NCBI GenBank assembly: GCA_045810625.1
Contig: JBJMVQ010000012.1
Span: forward strand, 1-57,801
Origin: JACQFZ01 sp045810625
GTDB lineage: Bacteria > Pseudomonadota > Gammaproteobacteria > Acidiferrobacterales > Sulfurifustaceae
Reading direction: 5' to 3'
Length of the DNA: 57,801 nt
Below, one piece after another: positions 1 to 8,380 of the stretch. Positions within the stretch are counted from its first letter, which is position 1, and each line of letters opens with the position of its first letter. The notes under the pieces were generated by a model that worked only from the letters and a program-made list of their open reading frames with translations, was not told the origin of the DNA and did no database searches. Both the position numbers and the translations under genes were made by a program.

Positions 1-7
1 TCTTTTT

Positions 8-42
8 CCCTCTCCCTTTTAGGGAGAGGGCTAGGGTGAGGG
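8..42. repeat. Intergenic palindromic repeat, family A copy 1
   Basis: A perfect 10-bp inverted repeat (CCCTCTCCCT at 8-17, AGGGAGAGGG at 21-30, 3-nt loop) is followed by the tail CTAGGGTGAGGG. The same hairpin-plus-tail layout recurs at 20673-20720 and 24899-24940. It lies outside any gene and looks like a REP-type dispersed element. It could act as an mRNA-stabilising or terminating hairpin, but nothing here shows that. Confidence 0.75.
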
Positions 43-103
43 TGGAAGGTTGAGGGCCTGTCGATAGTCGACGCGCTGTCGCGCGGTGGTCGAAGTAATA
101 AAT

Positions 104-634
104 GTACTTCTGGGTGGCTGACCCAGGGCAGGTGACTTTTCTTTGTCTCGCCAAAGAAAAGTCACCAAAAGAAAGGCGACCCCGGGCGGCGCGAAGACCC
201 GCTCGCCGCTCGCCGACAATCGCGAAAGCGAGCCTAACTCGCCGAGCGGGAAATGCACCCGCTTCGGGCTCGAACAGAGTCTCGCTTTCAGCGATTGCTT
301 GGCTGCGCGGCTCGGCGCGCCGCACGGGGATTGAAAGCCAACACCTCTTCGCTGTATCGAGGAGTGAGCGAAACGCAACGCCGAGCTGTTAGTTGTTTGG
401 TCCCCGTATGGCGCATCCCGAGCACCGCAAGGCGTTGGGAACGAGCCCGAAGGGCGCCGCCATGGAATGGCGGCGCGGCAACCAGTACATGGACGTACCG
501 TGTTGCCGCGAGGGGACCCAACGCCGAGGAGCGCAAGGGATGTTTGCGCCATCCGGGGCGGCCTTTCTTTTGGCTACTTTTCTTTGGCCGCACAAAGAAA
601 AGTAGCCTGCGGTGGGTCAGCCACCCACAAGTAC
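104..634. repeat. 531-bp intergenic element with long inverted-repeat ends
   Basis: Positions 104-145 and 593-634 are inverted copies of each other, 37 of 42 positions identical, and the similarity continues inward to about 185 and 552. Each end also folds on itself: 131-145 pairs perfectly with 152-166 (15 bp, 6-nt loop), and 572-586 with 593-607 (15 bp, 6-nt loop). The interior has further short palindromes, such as around GCCGCCATGG near 457-475. Several overlapping open frames cross it on both strands, but none has a believable ribosome site or domain, and the hairpins explain them as chance reading frames. No transposase is encoded, so it is either a non-autonomous (MITE-like) element or a structured repeat. 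From memory, similar translated segments (VTFLCLAKEKSPKERRP) are often mis-annotated as hypothetical proteins in gammaproteobacteria; I could not check this. Confidence 0.7.
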
Positions 635-715
635 AGTTTCTTACGTCGATCCCGCGCGAAGCGCGTCGCGTTAAGGTAATCACCGCGCGACTACGAAATC
701 ACGGACGACAAAACC

Positions 716-1684
716 ATGCGCCGCTTAAAAATTCTCACCTGGCACATCCACGGCAGCTATCTGTACTACCTGAGCCATGCGAATGCCGAGTTCTACGTGC
801 TCTCGAAACCCGATCGTCCCTCCGGCTACGCGGGCCGGTACGGCCACTTTCCGTGGGGCGCGAACGTGCACGACATGCCGGTCGCGGAGCTGCCGGGAAA
901 GCAGTTCGACTGCGTGCTGTTTCAATCGCGCGAGCACTATCTCGACGATCAGCATCGCCTACTGACCGAGGCGCAGCGCCGCCTGCCACGGATATATCTA
1001 GAGCACGATCCGCCGCGCGCGTCGCCGTTCGACACGCCGCACCCGGTGGATGATCCGAACGTGCTGCTCGTGCACGTGACGCACTTCAATCGGCTGATGT
1101 GGAACAACAATCGCACGCCGACGGTCGTGATCCCGCACGGCGTCGTCGTGCCCGCGAACGTGCGCTATCGCGGAACCGAGGCGCGCGGAATCGTCGTCGT
1201 CAATCATCTCGCCCGGCGCGGTCGCCGGCTCGGCGAGGACATCTATCGCGACGTGCGGCAACAAATCCCATTGGATCTGATCGGAATGGCCGCGGACGAA
1301 AGCCCGGGCGGTATCGAGGAAGTGCAGCACGACCGCCTTCCGGAGTTCATCACGCGCTATCGGTTTTTCTTCAATCCGATCCGTTATACGAGTCTTGGTC
1401 TGGCCGTTTGCGAAGCGATGATGCTCGGTATGCCGATAGTGGGACTCGCGACGACGGAAATGGTGAGCGCGATCGAGAACGGCGTATCCGGCTACGTCTA
1501 CAACGATTTGGATCGCCTGGTGGACGCGATGCGCGGCTTGCTGCGGGACATCCGCGAAGCGCGGCGGCTCGGCGAAGGCGCGCGGGCCGCGGCGCGCGCG
1601 CAATTCAACATCGCGCGCTTCGCGCGGGATTGGGAACGCACCTTCGCCTACGTCGCGGGTTACGGCGACGCAGCCGTCCGATGA
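716..1684 (+). CDS. Glycosyltransferase, GT4-like (GT-B fold)
   Basis: Predicted cytoplasmic glycosyltransferase that would move a sugar from a nucleotide donor to an unknown acceptor. It has 322 residues, somewhat short for GT4 enzymes. The donor-binding signature of the C-terminal half is visible at residues 225-244, with SLGLAVCEAMMLGMP. The second glutamate of the usual E-x7-E motif is present (E233), but the first position is S/T rather than E, so catalysis or donor choice may differ from the textbook family. There is no signal peptide or membrane segment. The ATG at 716 follows the repeat element directly, and no strong Shine-Dalgarno is seen. A second, CgeB-like glycosyltransferase lies at 7252-8346, so the region may serve a shared surface-glycan or glycolipid function; that is inference. 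Confidence 0.8.
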   Translation: MRRLKILTWHIHGSYLYYLSHANAEFYVLSKPDRPSGYAGRYGHFPWGANVHDMPVAELPGKQFDCVLFQSREHYLDDQHRLLTEAQRRLPRIYLEHDPPRASPFDTPHPVDDPNVLLVHVTHFNRLMWNNNRTPTVVIPHGVVVPANVRYRGTEARGIVVVNHLARRGRRLGEDIYRDVRQQIPLDLIGMAADESPGGIEEVQHDRLPEFITRYRFFFNPIRYTSLGLAVCEAMMLGMPIVGLATTEMVSAIENGVSGYVYNDLDRLVDAMRGLLRDIREARRLGEGARAAARAQFNIARFARDWERTFAYVAGYGDAAVR

Positions 1685-1814
1685 GCAGCGCAATGACCCT
1701 GAGGCGACAACGGGATTGCGCGACAGAAATGCCGACAACTCCCGATAAAAAGAAGCAGTGGTCGCATGAAATAATTTGCGAGATGCGGCGACGCCAATTC
1801 GATAGCGCATTCTC

Positions 1815-2552
1815 GTGCGGCTCTTAACACTCAATCTGAACTATCGCGTCGCGAAGCATGGCGCTTGGGAGGCGCGCCGCGCCCGTATCGTCGAGACTGC
1901 GCGGGCGGCGGCTCCCGACGTTCTCGCACTACAGGCCGTAGAAGATGCCGACGGGTGCAGCCAGGCGACGGAACTTGCGGCGGCGCTCGATTTTCCCTAC
2001 GTCTACTTCGTGGCGGCGATGAAGGAAAAAGCGCACGCGCGCGGTTCGGCGTTCCTCGCGCGGTTCCCGCTTGCCGATCTGTCGGTGCGCCATTTGACCC
2101 GGCGCCGCGAGCATGAGGACACGAGCGAGCGTGTGTTGCTGCGGGTTCGTGTCGACAGCGCGGAGGGCGCCTTCGATCTTTACAACGCGCATCTCTCTTG
2201 GGTGGCCGAGCAGGCGATGGATAACGTCCGGGAGCTGATCGCGTTCGCGGCGTCGGCCGAGCGGCCGGCGCTGCTGCTCGGCGATCTGAACAATACACCC
2301 GAGAGCGCGGCGCTTCGGTCGCTGCGCGAAGCGGGTTGGATCGACGTGTGGGACGCGCTGCATCCGGGCGAGCCGGGCCATACCTTTGAGGCCGATCAGC
2401 CGCGGGTGCGCATCGACTACGCGCTCGTGCGTCCCGATTGGCGCTCGCGCATCGCGGCCATCGAGCGCGTAACGGCGGAAGGTGCGCGGCCACGGCTCTC
2501 GGATCACTTCGGGCTGATCGTCACCGTCCGCGGTGACGCGCGTGCGCCCTAG
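1815..2552 (+). CDS. Endonuclease/exonuclease/phosphatase (EEP) family protein with altered active site
   Basis: EEP-fold metal-dependent phosphodiesterase or phosphatase, 245 residues, GTG start at 1815. The order of motifs is right for the family: LNLN near the N-terminus, GDLNNTPES in the middle, DYALVRP, and a terminal SDHFGL holding the catalytic His. The striking change is at residues 39-43, which read LQAVE where the family has LQE: the metal-binding glutamate is alanine at position 41. The neighbouring EEP protein at 2852-3553 keeps LQEVE. Either a nearby acidic residue (E43) substitutes or the protein is not a normal hydrolase. EEP genes like these are often found near phospholipid or cardiolipin genes, but none is seen here. 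Confidence 0.8.
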   Translation: MRLLTLNLNYRVAKHGAWEARRARIVETARAAAPDVLALQAVEDADGCSQATELAAALDFPYVYFVAAMKEKAHARGSAFLARFPLADLSVRHLTRRREHEDTSERVLLRVRVDSAEGAFDLYNAHLSWVAEQAMDNVRELIAFAASAERPALLLGDLNNTPESAALRSLREAGWIDVWDALHPGEPGHTFEADQPRVRIDYALVRPDWRSRIAAIERVTAEGARPRLSDHFGLIVTVRGDARAP

Positions 2553-2608
2553 GGTCACCTTTTCCTGGAGCAGGTGGATGGTTTCAAACAAAGCCGAAGG
2601 AGCGTTGC

Positions 2609-2794
2609 ATGAAAGATTCGCGAGAAGGCAGCGACGAGACGTGCGAATGTCACGTGTGTAAAAAGGAAATTCCGCGCTCGACCGCGCGCTCCGCCGAGGG
2701 CCGCGACTACCGCTATTACTTCTGTGGACCGGGCTGCGAGCAGCGTTGGCTGCAGGAGAAGTACAACCCCGAACACGTCGTCAAATCCGAATAG
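2609..2794 (+). CDS. Small zinc-ribbon protein (DUF3330/YHS-like)
   Basis: A 61-residue protein with a cysteine set spaced as in small treble-clef zinc proteins: CECHVC at residues 12-17, then FCGPGC near residues 37-42 followed by W. The stretch CKKEIPRSTARSAEGRDY resembles DUF3330-type proteins, where a CxxC-KEIP segment precedes an aromatic-rich FCG..C segment. The ATG at 2609 is preceded by GAAGGAG, a good ribosome site. It sits between two EEP-family genes in the same orientation, with 56 and 57 nt gaps, so the three may be cotranscribed. The function is unknown; metal binding is the only supported inference. Confidence 0.75.
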   Translation: MKDSREGSDETCECHVCKKEIPRSTARSAEGRDYRYYFCGPGCEQRWLQEKYNPEHVVKSE

Positions 2795-2851
2795 CGTTCG
2801 CGTGCCCGGTGCGTTTCAACCGCAATTCGCGCGGCGCGCGGCGAGGCGGCG

Positions 2852-3553
2852 ATGACGAGCTGCGTCGTCGCGTCCTACAACATCCACCGCTGCGTCGGGC
2901 TCGATCGGCGCAACGATCCGGAGCGCATCGCGCGGGTCATCGAAGAACTGAACCCCGATGTCATCGGACTGCAAGAGGTGGAGTCGCGCTTTGGCGGCAG
3001 CCTCGACATTCATCAGCTGAACTATCTCGCGGGCGAAACCGGTATGCACGCGGTGGCGGGCACCACCGTGCTGCGTCCCGACAGCCACTACGGCAATGCG
3101 CTGCTCACACGCCATCGCATCTGTGAGGTGCGCTCGTTCGACGTGAGTGTCGCGCGGCGCGAGCCGCGCGGAATTCTCGACGTCGACATCGACATCCACG
3201 GCGAACGATTGCGCGTGCTGGTCACGCATCTCGGACTCGGCCCCCGGGAGCGCCGGCGGCAGACGCGCATGTTGCTCGAGGCGGTCGCGGCGCATCGCGA
3301 CGAGCCGGTCGTGGTGATGAGCGATTTCAACGAGTGGCTCCCCTGGCGCAAGCCCTTGCGCTGGATGCACGCGCGGCTCGGCCGTCAGCCTGCGCCGAAC
3401 ACATTCCCATCGTTCCGGCCGGTCATGGCGCTCGATCGAATCTGGGTCGCGCCCGCGCGCAACCTCGTGAGCATCGGCGTGCACAAGTCGAAGCTCGCGT
3501 GCATCGCCTCGGATCATTTGCCAATACGCGCGACCATTACGCTCAAGCTGTAG
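2852..3553 (+). CDS. Endonuclease/exonuclease/phosphatase family protein
   Basis: EEP-fold hydrolase of 233 residues with all key motifs present: SYNIHRC near the start, GLQEVES with the metal-ligand glutamate at residue 42, MSDFNEW, DRIWV and the catalytic SDHLPI near the end. It would cleave a phosphodiester or phosphomonoester using Mg2+; the natural substrate could be nucleic acid, a phospholipid headgroup or an inositol phosphate. No signal peptide is seen, so it should act in the cytoplasm. It starts at ATG 2852 just after the small zinc protein. It differs clearly from the EEP protein at 1815-2552, so the two are not a recent tandem duplication. Confidence 0.85.
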   Translation: MTSCVVASYNIHRCVGLDRRNDPERIARVIEELNPDVIGLQEVESRFGGSLDIHQLNYLAGETGMHAVAGTTVLRPDSHYGNALLTRHRICEVRSFDVSVARREPRGILDVDIDIHGERLRVLVTHLGLGPRERRRQTRMLLEAVAAHRDEPVVVMSDFNEWLPWRKPLRWMHARLGRQPAPNTFPSFRPVMALDRIWVAPARNLVSIGVHKSKLACIASDHLPIRATITLKL

Positions 3554-3953
3554 CCCGAGCTGTTCCCGCAAGCTACTTAGTCGGCGGCTGTATCGGTCCC
3601 GGCGGCACACCCGTACCGGGCGGTATCGGTTGCGGCGCGTCGGGCGATGGGCCGGGCGGCGCCGGTGGCGGCTCGGGGGCTGGTCGCGGCGGTTGTCCGG
3701 GAGGCCCAGGTCGCGGCGCGGGTGGCGACGGACGTGGCGGCTGTATCGCCAAAATGTATTGCCAATTGTATGGGTGCATGATACGACCGCATGTCACGGC
3801 ATGCGATTAGTGCATGAACCTGGTCGTCATTGTATCGAACTGGGAACCGTCCGAGGTCGACGTACGTGTCGTTACATACGCGCGCTCGACGCAGAGGCAC
3901 CGGCGTGGCTGAATAGCGTCACGGACCGTCGTTAACACAAAGAATAACGTGCG
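3554..3953. other. Gap without a convincing gene
   Basis: About 400 bases between an EEP gene and the KaiC-like gene. A minus-strand frame at 3573-3797 would encode a 74-residue proline-rich peptide (repeats of PPG, PAP, PRP), but it has no ribosome site and its composition simply follows the GGC/CGG repeats of 3590-3740, so I give it little weight. No hairpin terminator or clear sigma-70 promoter was found. Confidence 0.5.
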
Positions 3954-5366
3954 ATGGAATCTGAGCACGACCTGCGCGTAAGCACGGGTCTGAAAGGCAT
4001 GGACGAAGTACTCGGCGGCGGTCTGATGCCGGGTGGCCTGTACGTGGTGCGCGGTCGCGCCGGCGCCGGGAAGACGACGCTCGGCCTACAGTTCTTGCTC
4101 GACGGTACGGCGCGCGGCGAGCGAGCGCTCTATGTCAGCCTCGATCATTCGAGGAAAACCCTCCAAAGTATCGCGCGATCGCACCGCTGGTCGCTCGACC
4201 GCCTCGTCATTCATTGCGCCGAGGACAGCGCCACCTTGCCGGCGGCGGGTCAGACGATTTTCGCGGGTGTCGATGTGGAGCTCGCGGACTACTTCGGTGT
4301 TTTGCATCGCACCGTCGAAGCGGCGACGCCGCGCCGCGTCGTGTTCGACTCGGTAGCGGCGTTGCGGCTGGTCGCGCGCGATGCGAACAGTATCCGGCGC
4401 GAGCTGCAGCGTTTCAAACGATACTTGAGCGAGCGCGCGTGCACGACATTGCTGCTCGACGCCGGCGTGGACAGTTCCATCGACGCTCATCTGGACGCTC
4501 TTGCCGACGGCGTCATCTTGCTCGAGAGCCGCACGCGCGAATTCGGCGGCACCCGTCGGCTCGCGCTGATAACGAAGATGCCGGGCGTCGCGTTTCGTGA
4601 TGGCTATCATGACTACCGCATTGGAAGCGAAGGCGTTGTTCTGTTCCCCCGGCTGATCGCGAACGACGACGCCCGCGCGGTGACGCACGAGACGGTTTCA
4701 TCCGGTCTTCCCGCGCTCGATGAGATGCTCGGCGGCGGCATCGATCGCGGCACCTGCGTGGTCTTGGCGGGTCCTTCCGGCGTCGGAAAATCGGGCCTGG
4801 CGGCGCGAGTCGCGGCCGCGGCGGCCGAGCGCGACGATCCGGTTGCGCTATATCTCTTCGACGAGCAATCGTACACCTGGCTGGTTCGCGCCGACGGGCT
4901 CGGCATCCGGCTGCGGCCGCATCTCGCCAGCGGGCGGATGCGCATGCGCGCGCTCGCGCCCGGCGAATGGACGCCCGGCGAATTCGCCGATTCGGTCCGG
5001 CGCGCCGTCGAAGAGGATCACGCCCGCATGATCGTCATCGATGGGCATCGCGGCTATCGCCACGCCATGCTCGACGATCCGTTCGCCACGCAGCAGTTGG
5101 GCGAGCTCGCATGCTATGCACGGGAACGCGGCGTGATACTGTTCGTGCTGGCAGCGGAGGATTTAGAGCTGGGTTACATGGACGACAGCGCGATCGTGTT
5201 CCGACGTTATCGAACGGCCGGCGATGTGCGCACGGCGATCCGCGTGCTGAAGCGACGGACGCAGGCGCATCGCAGCGAGCTGCGCGACTTCCGGCTTGGA
5301 CCGCCGGAGGGCGTTGCGATCGGAGCGCCGGTCGCGGAGATACGCATGGATCCTTTTGACCCATGA
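3954..5366 (+). CDS. KaiC-like double RecA-domain ATPase
   Basis: A 470-residue protein with two tandem KaiC-type P-loop domains. Domain 1 spans roughly residues 8-235, with Walker A GRAGAGKT (34-41) and Walker B RRVVFDS. Domain 2 spans about 245-465, with Walker A GPSGVGKS (273-280) and Walker B RMIVIDG. Each begins with the family phrase GL..LDE(M/V)LGGG. The length is close to cyanobacterial KaiC, but no KaiA or KaiB is nearby. Instead the stop codon overlaps the start of a histidine kinase (ATGA at 5363-5366), which argues for coupled translation and a joint role. In non-cyanobacteria such proteins are thought to be stress or signalling ATPases rather than clocks. Domain 1 lacks an obvious paired catalytic glutamate (it reads SLDHS after the LYV strand), while domain 2 has LFDEQ, so the two sites may not be equivalent. 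Confidence 0.88.
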   Translation: MESEHDLRVSTGLKGMDEVLGGGLMPGGLYVVRGRAGAGKTTLGLQFLLDGTARGERALYVSLDHSRKTLQSIARSHRWSLDRLVIHCAEDSATLPAAGQTIFAGVDVELADYFGVLHRTVEAATPRRVVFDSVAALRLVARDANSIRRELQRFKRYLSERACTTLLLDAGVDSSIDAHLDALADGVILLESRTREFGGTRRLALITKMPGVAFRDGYHDYRIGSEGVVLFPRLIANDDARAVTHETVSSGLPALDEMLGGGIDRGTCVVLAGPSGVGKSGLAARVAAAAAERDDPVALYLFDEQSYTWLVRADGLGIRLRPHLASGRMRMRALAPGEWTPGEFADSVRRAVEEDHARMIVIDGHRGYRHAMLDDPFATQQLGELACYARERGVILFVLAAEDLELGYMDDSAIVFRRYRTAGDVRTAIRVLKRRTQAHRSELRDFRLGPPEGVAIGAPVAEIRMDPFDP

Positions 5367-6958
5367 GCCGCTCGGGGGCGGTGGACACGAGCGCGTCGGC
5401 CGTGACACCGGGGGCGGAGCAGGTGCTCGTCTTCGCTCCGTTCGGTCGCGACACGTCGTTCGCGTGCGAGTTCTTGAGCGGCCGCGGCATCGATGCCCGC
5501 GGATTTACCGACATGCGCACGCTTTGCGGAGAAATCGGCGACGCTTGCGGCGCCATCTTGATTACCGAAGAAGCGCTGCTCGGTGCAGGGATGTCGCACC
5601 TCGTGGCGGCGCTGACCGGCGCGCCGACGCGAGCCGACTTGCCCGTGCTCGTGCTCACGCACGAGAATCAGGCGGTCGCGCCGGATTCGCGCATTGTGCA
5701 TCTGCTCGAAGCGCTCGATAGCGTTACGTTGATCGCCCGCCCGGTGCACGGACGGACGCTGTTCGTCATGATTCGATCCGCGTTGCGGGCGCGGCGCAAG
5801 CAGCGCGAGCGGCAAGCGCGGCTCGCACGTGAGGTGGCGCGCGCGAGTGGCGTCGGCGACACGCCCGGAGCGGAGGATTACCGCGCGCTGGTCGAGGCGA
5901 TGCCGCTGCCTGCATTCGTCGTCATGGACAAGACCGTCGCCTGCGCGAACCGCGCGGCGGCGGCTCTAATCGGTCTCGAGGATACGGCGCTGTTTTCCGG
6001 GCGTTCGATCCTGGCCTATGTGGACCCGACTTGCAGCACGATGATGGCCCAGTGTCTGGCGGGTGCCAGCGCGCGTTACGGTGTCGAGACGGCGCGGCAG
6101 CGCTGGCGGCGCGCCGACGGCACGGTCGTGGAGGTGGATGTGCGAGTGGTCGTGCCGCCGTGCAATCGCAGCAGCGACGCGCTCGTGCTCGCGTGCGAGG
6201 TGACAGAGCAAGGCGAGAGGGAAGCGCGGCTGCGCACGCAAATAGAGGTGCTGCAACAGGCCGATCGGCGCAAGAATGAATTCATGGCCGTGCTCGCGCA
6301 TGAGCTGCGCAATCCGCTCGCGCCGGTGCAAAACGCCGTGCATGTACTGCGCATCCAACCCGACCCGCCTGACCCGAAGCACTATCGCTGGGCGATCGAT
6401 GTCATCACCCGACAGATCCATCACATGACGCGGCTGGTGGACGATCTGCTCGACATGGGGCGGCTCGCGCACGGTCGCATTAAACTACAAAAGGAGACGA
6501 TCGAGCTCGATCGGGTATTGGCGCAGGCGGTCGAGGCGGCGCGGCCGCTCACCGCGACGCGGCGGCAGACGCTCACGTACGCGTCACCCGGCGCGTCGAT
6601 ACGCGTCGATGCCGATCCGATCCGCATCGCGCAAATCCTCGGCAATTTGCTGACCAACGCTTCGCGCTACACGCCGCTCGAGGGTCATATCGCCGTCAGC
6701 GCATATCGCGACGGCGGCGATGCAGTGATCGTGGTGAGCGATGACGGCATCGGTATCAGCGGCGCGATGCTGAGAGAGATTTTCGAGCCGTTCCGCCAGG
6801 GCGAGCGCCCGGTCGAATACGGGCGCAGTGGACTCGGTTTGGGGCTAACGTTAGTGCGTCAGCTGGCCGAGCTGCACGGCGGCTCCGTGCACGTGCACAG
6901 CGACGGACCCGGCAAAGGGAGTTCTTTCACAGTGCGGTTGCCCGCGCTTCCTACGTAG
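5363..6958 (+). CDS. PAS-domain sensor histidine kinase paired with KaiC-like ATPase
   Basis: A 531-residue cytoplasmic sensor kinase. Residues ~18-140 look like a degenerate receiver domain (alternating hydrophobic strands, but no clear phosphoryl-accepting Asp setting), ~170-285 form a PAS domain, and ~300-370 the HisKA dimerisation domain with the H-box FMAVLAHELRNPLAP (His313). The C-terminus is a HATPase domain with N-box QILGNLLTNASRYTP, G1 DDGIGI, F-box EPFRQ and G2 GLGLGLTLV. No membrane segments are seen, so the signal is internal, plausibly read by the PAS domain or supplied by the KaiC-like partner it overlaps by 4 nt. No response regulator gene is adjacent, so its target is elsewhere. 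Confidence 0.9.
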   Translation: MSRSGAVDTSASAVTPGAEQVLVFAPFGRDTSFACEFLSGRGIDARGFTDMRTLCGEIGDACGAILITEEALLGAGMSHLVAALTGAPTRADLPVLVLTHENQAVAPDSRIVHLLEALDSVTLIARPVHGRTLFVMIRSALRARRKQRERQARLAREVARASGVGDTPGAEDYRALVEAMPLPAFVVMDKTVACANRAAAALIGLEDTALFSGRSILAYVDPTCSTMMAQCLAGASARYGVETARQRWRRADGTVVEVDVRVVVPPCNRSSDALVLACEVTEQGEREARLRTQIEVLQQADRRKNEFMAVLAHELRNPLAPVQNAVHVLRIQPDPPDPKHYRWAIDVITRQIHHMTRLVDDLLDMGRLAHGRIKLQKETIELDRVLAQAVEAARPLTATRRQTLTYASPGASIRVDADPIRIAQILGNLLTNASRYTPLEGHIAVSAYRDGGDAVIVVSDDGIGISGAMLREIFEPFRQGERPVEYGRSGLGLGLTLVRQLAELHGGSVHVHSDGPGKGSSFTVRLPALPT

Positions 6959-7251
6959 AGCCCTCGCTCTTCGATTCCCGGGCTGTTCGCAACACCGCGA
7001 TCTTGTCCCAGCAAGCGCTGTGGCCATTTCCGAGTATTCAGGGTTCTCCCACATGGATTGCGGTTTCCGTCCGCCCTGTCGGGCATGCGCGAAAGCCAGT
7101 AGAGGAGGCGCGCTTTTTCGGGCGACCCCCGCATAGACGGACGCGCAGGTAGGGCGGATGCTTGTCCGTGTCATCGCCGCGCGGTCGCCTCCGACCGCGT
7201 GCGGTTTCGTACGTTCATTGGACTGTTGCGGTCAGTATCGTGGCGAAAGGA

Positions 7252-8346
7252 ATGACCTTCGCATTTTTCGGCGCGAGCCTCGTCTCCGGTTACACCAATG
7301 GAGCGGTCACGTATGTGCGCGGCGTGCTGCGCGCGCTTGCCGAGCGCGGGCACGTCGTCCGGTTCTACGAGCCGATCGATGACGAGCGTCTCGCACGCCG
7401 CGATATTCTCGATCCGTCCTGGGCCGAGATCGTGCGTTTTACGGCGGACGGTGCGGGCGTCGAGGCGGCGCTCGACGACGCGCACGATGCCGACGTGATC
7501 GTGAAGTCGAGCGGTATCGGCGTGTTCGACGATCTGCTCGAAGGTGCCGTGCCGCAGTGCACCCGGACAGACGCGCTTGCCGTTTACTGGGATCTCGATC
7601 CGGCCGCGACGCTCACCCGAATCGAGGGCGATGCGAACTATCCGCTGCGCGCGCAATTGCCCTGGTATGACCTCGTGCTGACGCGCATCGGGGACGACGA
7701 GATGGTCGAGGCGTTCGAGCGCATCGGCGTACAGACTTGTTTTCCGGTTTACAACGCTCTCGATGCCGATGTGCATCATCCGGAGGCAGCGTCGCCCCAA
7801 CCGCGCGCGACGCTGCTCTACATGGGGCACCGGCATGCCGATCGCGACGTCCAGGTGCAGCAGGCGTTTTTCGACGTCGCGGTGCGGATGCCGACGCACC
7901 GTTTCCTGCTGGCGGGTTGCGGCTGGGAATCCGTGTCGATGCCGTCGAACGTCGATTATCTCGGCTATGTCTACACCGCCGAGCACAATCTCTATCATTG
8001 CTCGACACTGGCGGCGCTGAATCTCACCGATGCCGGTTCCGCCGCGCTCGGTTACGCGCCGACCGCGCGACTCTTCGAAGCCGCCGGCGCCGCGACCTGC
8101 GTGATCAGCGACGCCTGGAGCGGCATCGACGCGTTCTTTGATCCGGGCCGCGAGGTGCTGATCGCCCGCGAGACCGCAGAAATCGTGGAACAGCTGTGCG
8201 GGCTCGGCGCCGATCGCGCGGGCGCGATCGGCCGGCGCGCGCGCTGGCGCAGTCGCATCGAGCACACGTATGCGCGTCGCGCCGCCGAGCTCGAGGCGCT
8301 GCTCGAGGGCCTCGACCGGCAGTGGGCGAGCAAGACGGCGTTGTGA
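7252..8346 (+). CDS. Glycosyltransferase, CgeB/DUF3880-like
   Basis: A 364-residue predicted glycosyltransferase. The N-terminus MTFAFFGASLVSGYTNG followed by VRGVLRALAERGH matches the opening of CgeB-type enzymes, which is why I place the start at ATG 7252. An upstream GTG at 7240 or TTG at 7162 would add residues that do not resemble the family. Later segments fit a GT-B C-terminal domain, including LLYMGHRHADRD and LTDAGSAALGYAPTARLFE, where a conserved glutamate in the last segment would contact the donor sugar. No signal peptide is seen. CgeB relatives often act in surface-glycan or glycoprotein pathways. The 293 bases before it (6959-7251) hold no gene. Confidence 0.8.
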   Translation: MTFAFFGASLVSGYTNGAVTYVRGVLRALAERGHVVRFYEPIDDERLARRDILDPSWAEIVRFTADGAGVEAALDDAHDADVIVKSSGIGVFDDLLEGAVPQCTRTDALAVYWDLDPAATLTRIEGDANYPLRAQLPWYDLVLTRIGDDEMVEAFERIGVQTCFPVYNALDADVHHPEAASPQPRATLLYMGHRHADRDVQVQQAFFDVAVRMPTHRFLLAGCGWESVSMPSNVDYLGYVYTAEHNLYHCSTLAALNLTDAGSAALGYAPTARLFEAAGAATCVISDAWSGIDAFFDPGREVLIARETAEIVEQLCGLGADRAGAIGRRARWRSRIEHTYARRAAELEALLEGLDRQWASKTAL

Positions 8347-8380
8347 TCGGTCGAGCCCATCGCTGCCGAACGCGGCGCGA

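Noticed and set aside
253..1053. A 266-codon frame starting in the inverted-repeat element and running into the first glycosyltransferase
   Set aside because: The first half is repeat sequence and the second half lies in the wrong frame of a conserved enzyme.
3573..3797. A 74-residue proline-rich minus-strand peptide as a gene
   Set aside because: Composition follows a GGC/CGG-rich tract, with no ribosome site and no conserved motif.
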